Assembly: GCA_031308135.1 (NCBI GenBank)
Contig: JAHLJT010008756.1
Coordinates: 105,241,271-105,305,270 of the forward strand
DNA length: 64,000 nucleotides
DNA from: Acheta domesticus
Lineage: Eukaryota; Arthropoda; Insecta; Orthoptera; Gryllidae
Direction: 5' to 3'
The notes beneath the pieces were generated by a model. It was not told the DNA's origin and ran no database searches. It was given only the letters and a program-made list of their open reading frames with translations. Numbering within the stretch: the stretch's first letter is position 1; every line of letters starts with the position of its first letter. Below are positions 33,151 to 44,139 of the stretch, in pieces. A program made the translations under genes and the position numbers.

Positions 33151-33589
33151 AAGGTCAGCAACGCATGCTATGCTATTTGAGAGTTAATTTTGTAGTATTC
33201 AGTTCACAAGTTCTTTTAAGCAAATTGCACAACGATATATTCTTCTAGTATTGCCAGTCCACCCATTTTATTGATTAAAGTAGCATATACATGCATTTTC
33301 CGCGATGGGTGAGCATTGAGACAGTATGATAACGAATTAATAATGACTTCTCTCTTCCCCCACATAAATGATGACCGACGAGGAGGGATTGGAAGGGACG
33401 TTCAGTGAACTTATTTATTTTCATTCGTAGTCTTGTTGGATCCTGAAACAGATGTGTTTGATGATGAATGTGTGTGTCTTAATTTATTTATAATTACCGA
33501 ATGGTTTTGCTAATTGATTTTCCGGTAGGGGTTCAATGATAATGTACTAGCATCGTCTCTTGTATTATTTCAGTCGTATACATAGCTTT
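33151..33589. other. AT-rich non-coding stretch
   Basis: Nothing recognised. Confidence 0.35.
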
Positions 33590-33790
33590 TGCGGCTCTCA
33601 CACGCAACCAGTCTTTATGAATGAGGTCTCTAAAGAGAGATAATTTCACGGAGACATGACGAATTGCACTTTGACTCTAAAAATGTGAAGGATTTGTTAA
33701 AAAACGCATTTAAATATTCTTGTCAAGTATACTTTCTATTCTTCTCCGTATTTTCTGGTGCTTCACGGGTTATTAAATGATTGTGTCGTC
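33590..33790 (+). repeat. Family B repeat, 5' fragment
   Basis: GAATGAGGTCTCTAAAGAGAG, CACGGAGACATGACG, CACTTTGACT and GAAGGATTTGTTAAAAAACG match 55770-55850 and 54020-54060. Confidence 0.68.
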
Positions 33791-35044
33791 GGACGCGTCA
33801 CCGAATCTCACCATGTTATTACTATTGAAAATAAATGAGAGCGATATTAAAATCAAAGAGGTTAACACGTGGTTCATTGCACACAGCGGATGGACATACA
33901 CATGGTTTATTGCACATACCGCCTCCTAAGATCTGTGAGTCGGAGCTTGTGATTGGCCAGTAGGTAAGAAAGATAAGAAACATCGGATAGGAAAAAACAA
34001 TAAAGTTCTTGCTATACACCACCCTGATTGGGGCTGTGTATATGGATAGTATTATATGTATAGTTAAACACTCTTGGTTTTAATTTCACGAGTGGAATAG
34101 TCATCACTAAAGATCGGATTCCCGTGCAATTGCATCTTTTGTTTGCTAACTTAAAATTGGATGAAACCTTGGCAGACATTTGAATCATGAAACGAATGTT
34201 ATTTTAGTACTAGTTTTTTTTTGCACGAAATTGCACGTTTGGGTGGTAACTGCACGATATTGCACGTTTTAGGTAATGCTGCCAGAAAATTGCAAATTTT
34301 GGGATTTTACTGAACTAATTTGCAAGATTCATAATGTATTGCTTAAAATATAATTTTTATATTATCCACTTGTTTTAATGTATCTTTTTTAAATGTTTTA
34401 TTTAAGAAAAGTTTTAATGATATAACCTAGTAATGCATTCGGGTGGTCTGTGAAACCCTTTAATAGTATTAATTCCGCATTTGGGTGGTCTGTGAAACCC
34501 TTTAATAGTATTAATTCCTCATTTCGTTGCCCTATGAATTGAGCGTCTATACATTTCATGTCTAACTAATGTGTAACATTTCTATTGTCTAACTAATATT
34601 TCTGACAGTGAGCTATTGCAGCACGGATCTGTGGTGTTACCACGAACTAGGTCCACGGCCCTTGGTTGCAACCGCTCAGCCAACGCTATGTTCGGGGTCT
34701 ATCTTCCCAATGGGATCATATATGCGTTGTTGTCAGTCTTCGCTGAACTTACCAATACGAGACTGCAAGCGCAAGTCACATTTGACCTTGAATTGGGGCG
34801 CGAAGCTTGGTGGCAAGCACACTGCGTTTCATATTCGTCGAAATTCTCAGAAAAGATTATCCCCTGGGAAATCAAGAAAAAATAACACAATTTTGACCGC
34901 TTTTAGCTGCATGCACACGTACGCCCAGAGTGAGGCCAGGGACACAGACAAATATAAATGTAGAACGAAAGTTTCCCTCTCTGAAACATAGATTGATAGA
35001 AGATATAATAATTTCTCAGAAAATAATTTGGAAACATACATAAT
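33791..35044. other. Non-coding stretch with short direct repeats
   Basis: TTGCACG and TTGCA strings recur at 34220-34330 and again at 35560-35650. A two-copy 42-bp tandem repeat is listed separately. A 127-codon frame at 34608-34991 has no recognised domain. Confidence 0.4.
34435..34518. repeat. Two 42-bp tandem repeats
   Basis: Units 34435-34476 and 34477-34518 differ at one base (GCATTCGGG versus GCATTTGGG), so the duplication is recent. A third partial unit begins TCATTTCG. Confidence 0.9.
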
Positions 35045-35315
35045 TGTGCCTGGTGACTTAGCTCATTAGTCAGCGTGCTCGCTTTCCATGATGCGTTCGA
35101 TCCCCAGTCGGGCAAGTTTATATTGTGTGTTTTCCTTGCAGTGTCCCAGTATATGCTTCTGTGTGACGATGAGACAACTCACTTCTCTGGTTGAGAAGAC
35201 CAGATTACGGTCTTCGTGCTAACAACCCCCTTAACCCATGGCCGCGAGGCCACGACGCTGCTGGAAGGCCATGGCCCGTAGCCGAACTGTGGCGCCAAGT
35301 ACAAACATAATTGTA
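35045..35315 (+). repeat. tRNA-derived SINE
   Basis: TTAGCTCATTAG (35059-35069) fits an A box and CGTTCGATCCC (35094-35104) a B box. The tRNA-like head runs from CCTGGTGACTTAG to GTCGGGCAAG. A non-tRNA body follows, ending near ATAATTGTAAATTATAATC. Direct flanking repeats were not found. Confidence 0.62.
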
Positions 35316-36009
35316 AATTATAATCAAAACAATTAAGAACATTTATTCTGTAACTTAATTATTTTTATTTCTGACGGTTTATTTGTATTTTTCAATTTTT
35401 GTATTTACTTTTTTGTAAATTTATGCTAAATTAATTTTTGTGCGCATATTTAAAATGTCATCTATGGTTTGATTAAACAATACGTACAAAATTATAATAA
35501 AACACTAAGTTGATAATTTCCAGTTAATACTGGAAATTTTAGGCTACATAATACCGTTTTGCAAAGTTTTGATCTTTTATTGCATGTTTTTGCACTTTTT
35601 GATGATTTTATTGCAAGGTTTCGAGAGTTTTACTGCACGAAAATCAGGTCTTTAGTCATCACAATTACCTGTTATCAGACAAGAAAGATAATTATATTGT
35701 GTCAAATTGATATAAATTTATTTACATGTTCGGTTACAACGCCACGCTTTTTTCAGCCCGTTCCGCTCTCTCTATACCTCCCGCTTCGTACTACTTCCCC
35801 TCGCCTTATCTCGACACGCATCGCCCAGCCCCAACTATACCCAACCCGCATTGTTGTTCCGCAAGTACTTGCGTGCATTGCGGATGCATACGTGCACTTA
35901 TATAAGCAAAAAAAGTATTTAAACTGGTGCTATCAAAGCAGATACTTTCTCGCATTTTTTTCTAAATGCTGCTCAGTATGATACTACTACATACATCAGT
36001 GAAATCATT
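35316..36009. other. AT-rich non-coding stretch
   Basis: TTGCA-rich segment at 35560-35650; otherwise nothing recognised. Confidence 0.35.
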
Positions 36010-36395
36010 TTAAACTACTACATAAACCAGCTTTTTTTCTCACAGACGCCAAAATTTCCCCAGGGGGCTTCATATAAAGTACTCCCAAATTTTGAAGAAT
36101 CTTTTTCAAAATCTCAAAGCTTCGACTAGAATCAGATCGACCGGGGAATATCCATTTTGGAAGAAATCGTACGTATGGTTTAGATGCTAGCAGTGTTCAC
36201 AGACGGACGTTTTCCTTTCAAGTTGGTTTTTCGGCATCAAGGACCTAGAAAACAGGGTTTCTGGCTACACCACTGTTAGGGTTTTTTTTCTTAATTTAGC
36301 AACTGGTTTTAATCCACTTTTTCGTTTTCACGGCCGGCAATTAATTTTTTTCCGCCGAAAATTCGCCAATGTTTACTTTCCCGTATACATGGAGT
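36010..36395 (+). repeat. Family A repeat, copy 5 (3' half), left arm of a palindrome
   Basis: From GCCAAAATTTCCCC through GATCGACCGGGGAATATCC, ACGTTTTCCTTTC and TTTTTTCTTAATTTAGCAAC to TTCGCCA. It is the inverse of 36434-36840, so the two form a large inverted repeat with a hinge of about 60 bases. Confidence 0.88.
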
Positions 36396-36403
36396 GATAT
36401 ACG

Positions 36404-38037
36404 TAGTATAGGGAAAGTTATGTAATGCCGCGCGAAAAAATGGCGAATTTTCGGCAGAAAAAATTTATTGCCGGGCCGTGGTAAAGAAAAGTGGATAAAA
36501 CCAGTTGCTAAATTAAGAAAAAAACCCTAACAAGTGGTTGTAGCCAGAAACCCTGTTTTCTAGGTCCTTGATGCCGAAAAAACCAATTGAAAGGAAAACG
36601 TCCGTCCGTCTGTCCGTCCGTCCGTCTGTCCGTCCGTCGTCTGTCCGTCCGTCCGTCTGTCCGTCCGTCCGTCCGTCTGGAACACTGCTAGCGCTTAAAC
36701 CATACGTACGATTTCTTCCAAAATGTATATTGCCCGGTCGATCTGGTTCTAGTCGAAGCTTTGAGATTTTGAAAAAGATTCTTCAAAATTTGGGGGTACT
36801 TTACATGAAGCCCCCGGACATTTTCAAACTTTCCTCAAAAACAGCTCCAAATTTGTTCTTTAAAATTCTTCTAAGATTAGAGTAATATACACTTATTAAC
36901 ATGGCATAGGTCCGATTTTCACGGATAACTCTGAATTTTGGAAAATTGCAAAAGTTTAAAATTTTTTCGGCGTCTTTGTGGAACTATAAAATTGAAGATA
37001 GAGATTTTTCTTTTAAATAAAATTTGTTGTCAAAAGTGATTTCTTTCATTAAGGCCATGCACACTTTTTTGAAAATATTAGTAGATTTCGCGCAATATTA
37101 CGTGCAATATGTGCAATTTTAAAATATTACAAAAACTAGATTTTCTCAAAAACGGCTCCAAATTTTTCTTTAAAGGTCTGGTAGGGATAGTACTAAATGT
37201 ACCCTATGAGATGACATAAACGCCATATTGCTGTATTCTTTTGTTTTTTCAAAAATTGCAAATATGTAATTTTTTTGAGTTGTCTCTCACGTCGTTAATA
37301 TTTACACTGGCGGCGAGTTGTTCACATTATTATATTTATGAGTACATGTACTTTAAATAATGTCAAGTAAAGTTTATCGAAAACACAACCGTTTTCTGTG
37401 AAACTTAGCTCAAATTTCCGCATTTTCGGACACGCTCAAACGCCATTTTCTTATAAATGGCTAGAAACATTCTTCAAAGTTTTCGATCGGATAGTGCTAA
37501 TGGCACTCTTTAATATGACGTAAAGTTTATTTTGAGTTATTTTGTTGTTTTTTCAAAAATTTCACATGTGTAATTTGTTTAAAGGATCTCTCACATCTTT
37601 AATATTCACATTACAGCAATTTGTAAAGATTATTATATTTGTGAGTGTAAGTGCTTAAAATAAGGTATTTTGAAAACTCAAACAGTTTCTGTGAAAATGA
37701 GCTTCAAATTTCGCGTTTTTAGTAGCGCTAAAACGCCATTTTCTTTAAAACGGCACATAATTTTTAAAAGAAAATTGCCATTTAGGGTTAGGTTTTTGTG
37801 TCCTTTAATATTTTAAATTAATATTTTCGTTCTACCAATAGGAAACCGAAAAATTAAGAAAATGACAAAAGAGTGTACCTTGGGCGGTGATAGATGTCAG
37901 CTGGCAAGAAAGAGTTTGTGGCAATTCCGAATAGCTAGCGAAGACCCATGGGAATAGAAAACTAATACGGAAAAGTCTGTGCCATTCTGTAGCACCACTA
38001 GTTTCGCGTTAGCATTACATAACTTTCCCTATACTAC
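36404..38037 (-). repeat. Family A repeat, copy 6 (most complete)
   Basis: Ends are inverted repeats: GTAGTATAGGGAAAGTTATGTAATGC at the left and its reverse complement at 38012-38037. The interior holds the 80-bp GTCC/GTCT run (36599-36679) and all blocks seen in other copies. Terminal inverted repeats suggest that the family is a non-autonomous DNA element, about 1.6 kb. No transposase seen. The target duplication is unclear because both flanks contain GTATAC/GGGAAAG strings. Confidence 0.78.
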
Positions 38038-38165
38038 TACGTATACGGGAAAGTAAAAATGCGCCATGCCTTGTTTTAGATTATGTAACAATGTTATTTA
38101 ACAGATGTATTTTTACCGTTCAGGTGCCTGAAGAATGGAAGAATGCATGGATTAGTTCCATATAT
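38038..38165. other. Short spacer between inverted family A copies
   Basis: It includes GTATACGGGAAAGTAAA, which also follows the 3' end of the next copy, at 38994-39010. Confidence 0.5.
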
Positions 38166-39012
38166 AACTAGTGGTGCTATAGAATGGCACAGACTTTCCC
38201 GTATTAGTTTTCTATTTCCTTGGGTCTTCGCTAGGTATTCGCAATTGCCATATACTCTTTCTAGCCAGCTGCCATCTATAACCGCCAAAAGCACATTTTT
38301 TTGTCATTTTCTTAATTTTTCGGTTTCCTATTGGTAGAACGAAAATAGTAATTTTAGAATATTAAAGAACACAAAAACCTAGCCCTAAATGGCAATTTTC
38401 TTTTAAAAAGTGTGTGCCGTTTTAAACAAACATTGCGTTTTAGCACCGCTAAAAATGCAAAATTTGAAGCTCATTTTCACAGAAAATTTTTGAGTTTTCA
38501 AAGTGCTTAATTTGAAGTTTTTTGAAGCACTTACACTCACAAATATAATAATGTATACAAATTGCTGATAATGTGAATATTATAAAGTGCCACCTTTATA
38601 CGTGAATTTCATTCTATCCAAAAACAAATTCAAAGACAAAATTTGGGTCATTTTTGAGAAAATTGTGAAAATTTTTGGGGGGCTTTATTGAAAGTAGTCC
38701 AAATTTTGAAGAATATTTTTAAAAATCGCGGCGCGTCGGGTGAACCAGATGGGCTGCGGAATATTCATTTTGGAAGAAATGTTATTTATGGTTTGGGCGC
38801 TACGGTTGTTTCTAGACTGACAGACAGACGGAAGGATGGACGGATGGTTTGAAAATGACCACTTTTTCGGTATCAGGAGACCCCAATACGTGTATTTCCG
38901 TTGAAATCTCCAAATCGATTTTCCGTAGCATTACATAAACCTACCTATACTACGTATATGCCTCCATCACATTCCGTATATACGTACGTATACGGGAAAG
39001 TAAAATGATCCC
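38166..39012 (+). repeat. Family A repeat, copy 7
   Basis: Starts CTAGTGGTGCTATAGAATGGC, lacks the 5' terminal repeat, has an internal deletion, a short GACAGACGGAAGGATGGACGG core (38818-38850) and ends GCATTACATAAACCTACC...CGGGAAAGTAAA. It is inverted relative to copy 6. Confidence 0.85.
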
Positions 39013-39125
39013 GTGTTAGGAGAAGCTTTAGAGGTTTTTCCAGCGAATATGGGCATTCTACTATTGGTCCAGGTTTATCTCTAATAAAGTTTCGCGATGA
39101 AGTTTGAAGTGATTTAGGAATTTCA

Positions 39126-39413
39126 CTACTCCATTTTATCCATTTCTTTCATATGTTTTTTTTTTTTTTCAGTATTCAAAGATTCGCAGTTTTCTGTATC
39201 ATCTATGGAGTTAACTTCATAATCATCTTCTTCCAGTGTTCCAGTTGGTTTCACTTGCTTCATCTCTGCTTGATGGCAAATATTCATCATCACTACAGTC
39301 AGATGTAACCAATGTGCTTCATTATCACTTATCTCGACTAACATGTGTTGTAAAATACGATACCCTTCATCAGTAGTAAGTCGTTTTCCATCAATATGTT
39401 TGAAATCCAACAT
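39126..39413 (-). CDS. Unrecognised 95-residue reading frame
   Basis: The product starts MLDFKHIDGKRLTTDEGYRI and ends in an acidic then Lys-rich tail (EEDDYEVNSIDD, EKKKKHMKEMDKME). Composition looks more protein-like than its AT-rich neighbours, and it lies in unique sequence between two family A copies. No family recognised; the poly-Lys end comes from a run of T on the plus strand. It could be an exon, a decayed transposon frame or chance. A plausible acceptor or donor was not identified. Confidence 0.25.
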   Translation of the reverse strand: MLDFKHIDGKRLTTDEGYRILQHMLVEISDNEAHWLHLTVVMMNICHQAEMKQVKPTGTLEEDDYEVNSIDDTENCESLNTEKKKKHMKEMDKME

Positions 39414-39929
39414 TTTTGTATCGTTAAAACTTCAAGGATTTTTTCCTTACTAAAAAATCTTGTCACCTTGCAAGACAAATGTCAACGAAAGACTAATAAA
39501 AACGGGAAAGAAAGCTGCTCAATATCAGAAACGCGTGATATATATTGTAGCTTGTAGAAATCAAGGACCCTACGCGCAGTATCTCGAAATAAGGTTATCT
39601 ACGATAACGTTGCTCATTCCCACCAAAACACAATGATAATATTTCTCGAAGTAACACTAAGTACCATAAAGTGATACTACATTGAAAGCAACAACGAACT
39701 GGAATTTTCTAGAGGTCTTCAAAGACCCCTTACTAAGAGCTTTTATGTTTCTATCTAGTTTACGGAGCGGGAAAAAAAATTAACTTAATTTGTTATGCAT
39801 GCATGTAGTACAAAATCGACTAAAAAGAGATGTGGTGACGTAGCTTCAAATACGCTGGTGACATAGTTACAAATACTTCAATCACTACAGGACAGAAAAT
39901 AGCTGTGGAGCCTCAAAAGGCCTCACTTG
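39414..39929. other. Non-coding stretch
   Basis: Nothing recognised. Confidence 0.35.
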
Positions 39930-41520
39930 CCCATCGGAGGGTTAATGGAAATACACGTTTTGGGGTCCCCTGATCCCGAAAAAGTGTTGTTTGTTTCAAA
40001 CGTCCATCAGTCCGTCAGTCTGCCCGTCAGCCCCATCCGTCAGTCCGTCCGTGAGCCCGTCCGTCCGTCAGCCCGTCTGTCAGCCCATCCGTCCGTCCGT
40101 CCGTCAGCTCGTCCTTCAGCCCGTCCTTCAGCCCGTCCGTCTGGCTGGCCGGCCGGCCGTCACTGGTCGATCGGCCGGCCGTCTGTCCGTCCGGCCGTCT
40201 GGCCGGCCGTCTGTCCGTCTGGGCCGGCCGTCTGGCTAGCCGGCCGTCTGGCTGGCTGGCCGCCTGTCTGTCTGGCCGGCCCGGCCGGCCGTCCGTCCGT
40301 GTCTGGCCGTCCGTCCGTCTGGCCGTCCGTCCGTCTGTCTGGCCGGCCGGCCGTCTGTCTGGCCGTCCGTCCGTCTGTCTGGCCGTCCGTCCGTCTGTCT
40401 GGCCGTCCGTCCGTCTGTCTGGCCGTCCGTCCGTCTGTCTGCCCGTCCGTCTGTCTGGCTGTTCGTCCGTCTGTCTGGCTGTTCGTCCGTCTGTCTGGCT
40501 GTTCGTCCGTCTGTCTGGCCGTCCGTCCGTCTGTCTGGCCGTCCGTCTGTCTGGCCGTCCGTCTGTCTAGCCGTCCGTTCGTCTGTTTGGCCGTCCGTTC
40601 GTCTGTCTGGCCGTCCGTCCGTCTGTCTGGCCGTCCGTCTGTCTGGCCGTCCGTCTATCAGTCTGGCCGTCCGTCTATCAGTCTGGCCGTCCGTCTATCA
40701 GTCTGGCCGTCCGTCTATCAGTCTGGCCGTCCGTCTATCAGTCTGGCCGTCCGTCTATCAGTCTGGCCGTCCGTCTATCAGTCTGGCTGTCCGTCTATCA
40801 GTCTGGCTGTCCGTCTATCAGTCTGGCCGTCCGTCTATCAGTCTGGCCGTCCGTCTATCAGTCTGGCCGTCCGTCTATCAGTCTGGCCGTCCGTCCGTCT
40901 GTCTGGCCGTCCGCCTGTCTGTCTGGACGTTCGTCTGGCCGTCAGTCGACTGTGAACACTTTTAGCACATAAACCGTAAATACGATTTCTTCCCGAATGG
41001 ATATTCCCCTGTCGATCTGGTTCCACTCCAGGCGCCGCATTTTGAAAATCTTTCTTCAAAATTTGGGGATACTTTACATGTTGCCACCCGGACATTTTCA
41101 AAATTAGCTCAAAAAAGGCTCTCAATTTTTTCTTTAATTTTCTTGGAAGGATAGAATAAAATTCACTTATAAAGGTGGTATAGGTCCCATGTTCACGGTT
41201 AACTCTGAATTTTCGAAAATTGCAAAAGTTTGAAATGTTTTCGGCGTCTTTTTAGTACAAAATTGAAGATAGAGATTTTTCCGTCAAATAAAATTTGTTG
41301 TCCAAAGGGGGTTCTTTCATTAAGGTCATGTACATTAGCTTGAAACTTTCAGTAGTTTTTGCGCAATATTTGGAATTTAAAAAATTACAAAGCCATATTT
41401 TCTCAAAAACGGCTCCAAATTTGTTCTTTAAACTTTTAGTAGGGATAGTACTAAATGTAATCTGAGATGACATAAACGCCATTTTGCTCTATTCTTTTGA
41501 TTTTTCAAATATTACAAGTA
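39930..41520 (-). repeat. Family A repeat, copy 8, with giant internal minisatellite
   Basis: The left part (ATACACGTTTTGGGGTC...CCCGAAAAAGTG) is the inverse of 38860-38910. The right part (ATAAACCGTAAATACGATTTC, GGATATTCCCCTGTCGATCTGG, TTACATGTTGCC...GGACATTTTC, CTGAATTTTCGAAAATTGC) is collinear with 36690-37260. The 5' half of the family is missing beyond 41520. Confidence 0.85.
40001..40950. repeat. GTCC/GTCT-derived minisatellite (about 950 bp)
   Basis: Simple GTCC/CAGC repeats at the left pass into 20-bp units: GGCCGTCCGTCCGTCTGTCT (about 40360-40440), GGCTGTTCGTCCGTCTGTCT (about 40455-40515) and GGCCGTCCGTCTATCAGTCT, the last about 12 times in tandem (about 40645-40886). A 342-codon frame (39927-40955) is open only because three 20-bp units make 60 bases; its Pro/Ser/Val/Arg product repeats every 20 residues and is not a gene. 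Confidence 0.93.
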
Positions 41521-42239
41521 TGAAATTGTAAAATTGCCACTCAAGCACAAAATTTGATGACAAGAAGAACCAACCTTAAAAGTAATGTGTTTGAAGTTGA
41601 CTGATTAAAAGGTCCTGGATTTTGGCGATAACTGGATTAATGATGACCGGATAAACTTAGTCCTCCTGTGGTCAATTTAGATCTTAATTGTACTCAATTG
41701 CGGACACACAAATTATCTTGTAATAAAATCAGACCCGTTAAAAGTTTTAATTGGACGCAATTGCAAATTCAGTGTCTTTTTATTTACGAGTACTGTATGA
41801 ACATAGTTCAAAGATGAGCAAAAGGTAGATCCATACGAGAATGTGTTTTGATCACGTGACTCGACCCATCAGCATATTTTGGCCTGTTGCGTAAAACGTG
41901 AACAATGGAGAGTACACCATTTTCATGTGACATTCTCCGGGGTATTGTGCGAGTATGTTGTCCGTGTGTACTATTCATCGATTATTTATAACTTCCGTTG
42001 CATGCTAGCTAGCGAATTAGAGTGCATTCGCTTTTATTTACAAATGACGATGATCAGTGACGTGATAATAAAGGTTGTTTATTACGTGCTCACAAATAGT
42101 ATGAACATGACGCAGGGCAGCCATTAGTAGTACTTGTTTAGTTTGTCCGACCGCGCTTGCGGAATAAGCCTTGTTCATCTTGCAGGTACTATTTTGCGCT
42201 GCGTCCATGTTAATTTTCCCGCGCGCAAAAACAAAAATG
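41521..42239. other. Non-coding stretch
   Basis: Nothing recognised; CpG content rises toward the right end. Confidence 0.35.
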
Positions 42240-42660
42240 CAAAAGAATATTAAAAAAAACACGAAAAGAAAAATGAGGGACGCGCGGCGCGGCGTGACGT
42301 GGCAGCGCGCTATTTCTGTTTTGTGCGAACGGCGCTTGCACAAACCGCATTAACGTGCGCGTCCTTTGTGGCGAGCGGGCGAATTGGGGAGAGGGCGGGG
42401 GGAGTGGCGCGAAACGAGGCGCGACATTAATTAGGGGCGGTGCTCCGGCATAGAAGCCCGCGTCGGCCGAGTTGTGTGCGGCCCACTCGCCCTCTCTCGT
42501 CCACTCGCCTACGCCCTACCCCTACCCCTGCGCCACGCCCCATCCCACGTGCAGTTAGGGCTCTGCCAGATCTGTTCTCTGTGCGATCGTGATGATTCCG
42601 GGTCCTGTGGTAGCGCTCGAGCATCATTACTTTGATTCGCCTTCACGCGTAACGTTCTCA
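42240..42660. promoter_or_regulatory. CpG island
   Basis: About 400 CpG-dense bases, including GACGCGCGGCGCGGCGTGACGT, GGGGAGAGGGCGGGG and a CTACCCCTACCCC run, with an ATTAATTAG homeodomain-type site at 42427. Likely a promoter or regulatory island. No reading frame over it is convincing. Confidence 0.55.
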
Positions 42661-42719
42661 CACTTTCAATGCAACTACCGGTTTGTGTGTGTGTTAGTAG
42701 TGTAGGGAAATAGTATATG

Positions 42720-43330
42720 TTACGCTGTAAATAATCGATTACAAGAATTTGTCGGAAGATAACGTTTTGGCAGGTCCCTAGTAACAAAAAAACACAAAAA
42801 AAAACTTTTTCGTTACAAGGGACTTGCAAAAACGTTATTTTTCTACAAATTCTCGTCTGACTGTCCTTCTACCTTTGAGCAACTCTAGCCCCAATGGCGT
42901 ACACAGATGTTTCACCAAATCAGACATTCTCCAATCTATTTGACTGATTCGTCCCTTGAATTTAAAATGTGTATTTTAATTTGTGCAGAACTTTACATGA
43001 AGCCCTTAGAACATTTTCGAAAGTTTCTCAGAAAGTTTTTTAAATTCTTTTTTATGAAATATATCAAAGAACACTTATAATAATTGCCCAGATCTCATTT
43101 TCAGTAAAATTCTGGATTTCAAAACTTGTAAACGTTTTTTGGACTCCTTCGTATAACTTGTTTGAAGATAGAGGTTTCTTCGTAATGATTCTTTATTTCA
43201 ATATTAAATTTTCAATTCATGTCATGTACAATTTTCTTCGAAAATATTAGTCGTTTCGGTTAGTTTCAGAACGATATGTCAACAAGATTTTCTCAGAACA
43301 GTGCATTCTTTTAAAAAATATTTTGCTTGA
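42720..43330 (-). repeat. Family A repeat, strongly diverged copy
   Basis: TTTACATGAAGCCC...GAACATTTTCG, AACACTTATAATAATTGCCCAG, TCTGGATTTC...AAACTTGTAAACG, GAAGATAGAGGTTTC and GTCATGTACA follow the order of 36800-37090. Confidence 0.62.
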
Positions 43331-44139
43331 ATAAAGAAAAAAATGCTATGGCGAAGTATTTAATTCAAATTATGGATTTACGAAATCCGCGAACTTCAAA
43401 ATATGTTCGTCTCTTTTCCACTAATTGTATTTTTAAAGAAAGAGATTGCTTTCTTTTCAGTTACTCTGTATTGGATTTTGAAATAATTTTATATTGAGTA
43501 TTTTAATACACGTTTTCGCTTACACTGAGATATACAGTTGTGTTTTTCAAGTGATGGCACAAGTGTCAGTGGGGAAGTGTCAAGGTGCAATATTACAAAA
43601 ATGTTACACATAACACGAGAAAGTATGTACTGTTGTATCATCACTAGTTCATGTTAAGTGTCGAGAATCTGTCATGACCTTTCGTATAGTTTTTTTTCCA
43701 TTGCTTGTCAGCGTTTGTTTATTACAATCCTCTTTACGATCTACTTATTGCATAGTTTCTTTTGTTCTCTTATCGCGAGTCTTGTTACAACGATGGTTCG
43801 CAATTCTTAGGGTAGTAAGGTTTTTCAACATTTGAAAAAGATTGTCAATTACGCTAGTAATAGCCTGGCTTTTCACGTGCACAAAATGATACACACAGAA
43901 ACACCAACACGCAGTTCCTCTTAATACCTACTGTTCTCTCAGAACGTCATATTTGGCTTCCCTATTCTGTCTCCTACGAGCGTACCTGTACCTGCTTACA
44001 CTATTACAAGCGTAAGTTCAACGCTTCACATCGTTCGTGAGTCACAGTTTACCCATCATTCACTTGGCGTTCGCGTACCTGTGTTGCAAATGCTCCCCCC
44101 TCTAATTCAACTTCCCTCTCTTCTCTTAATTACGGCTTA
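43331..44139. other. AT-rich non-coding stretch
   Basis: Nothing recognised. Confidence 0.35.

Noticed and set aside
39927..40955. 342-codon plus-strand reading frame rich in Pro, Ser, Val and Arg
   Set aside because: It is the translation of a GTCC/20-bp minisatellite; the 20-residue periodicity follows from three 20-bp units.
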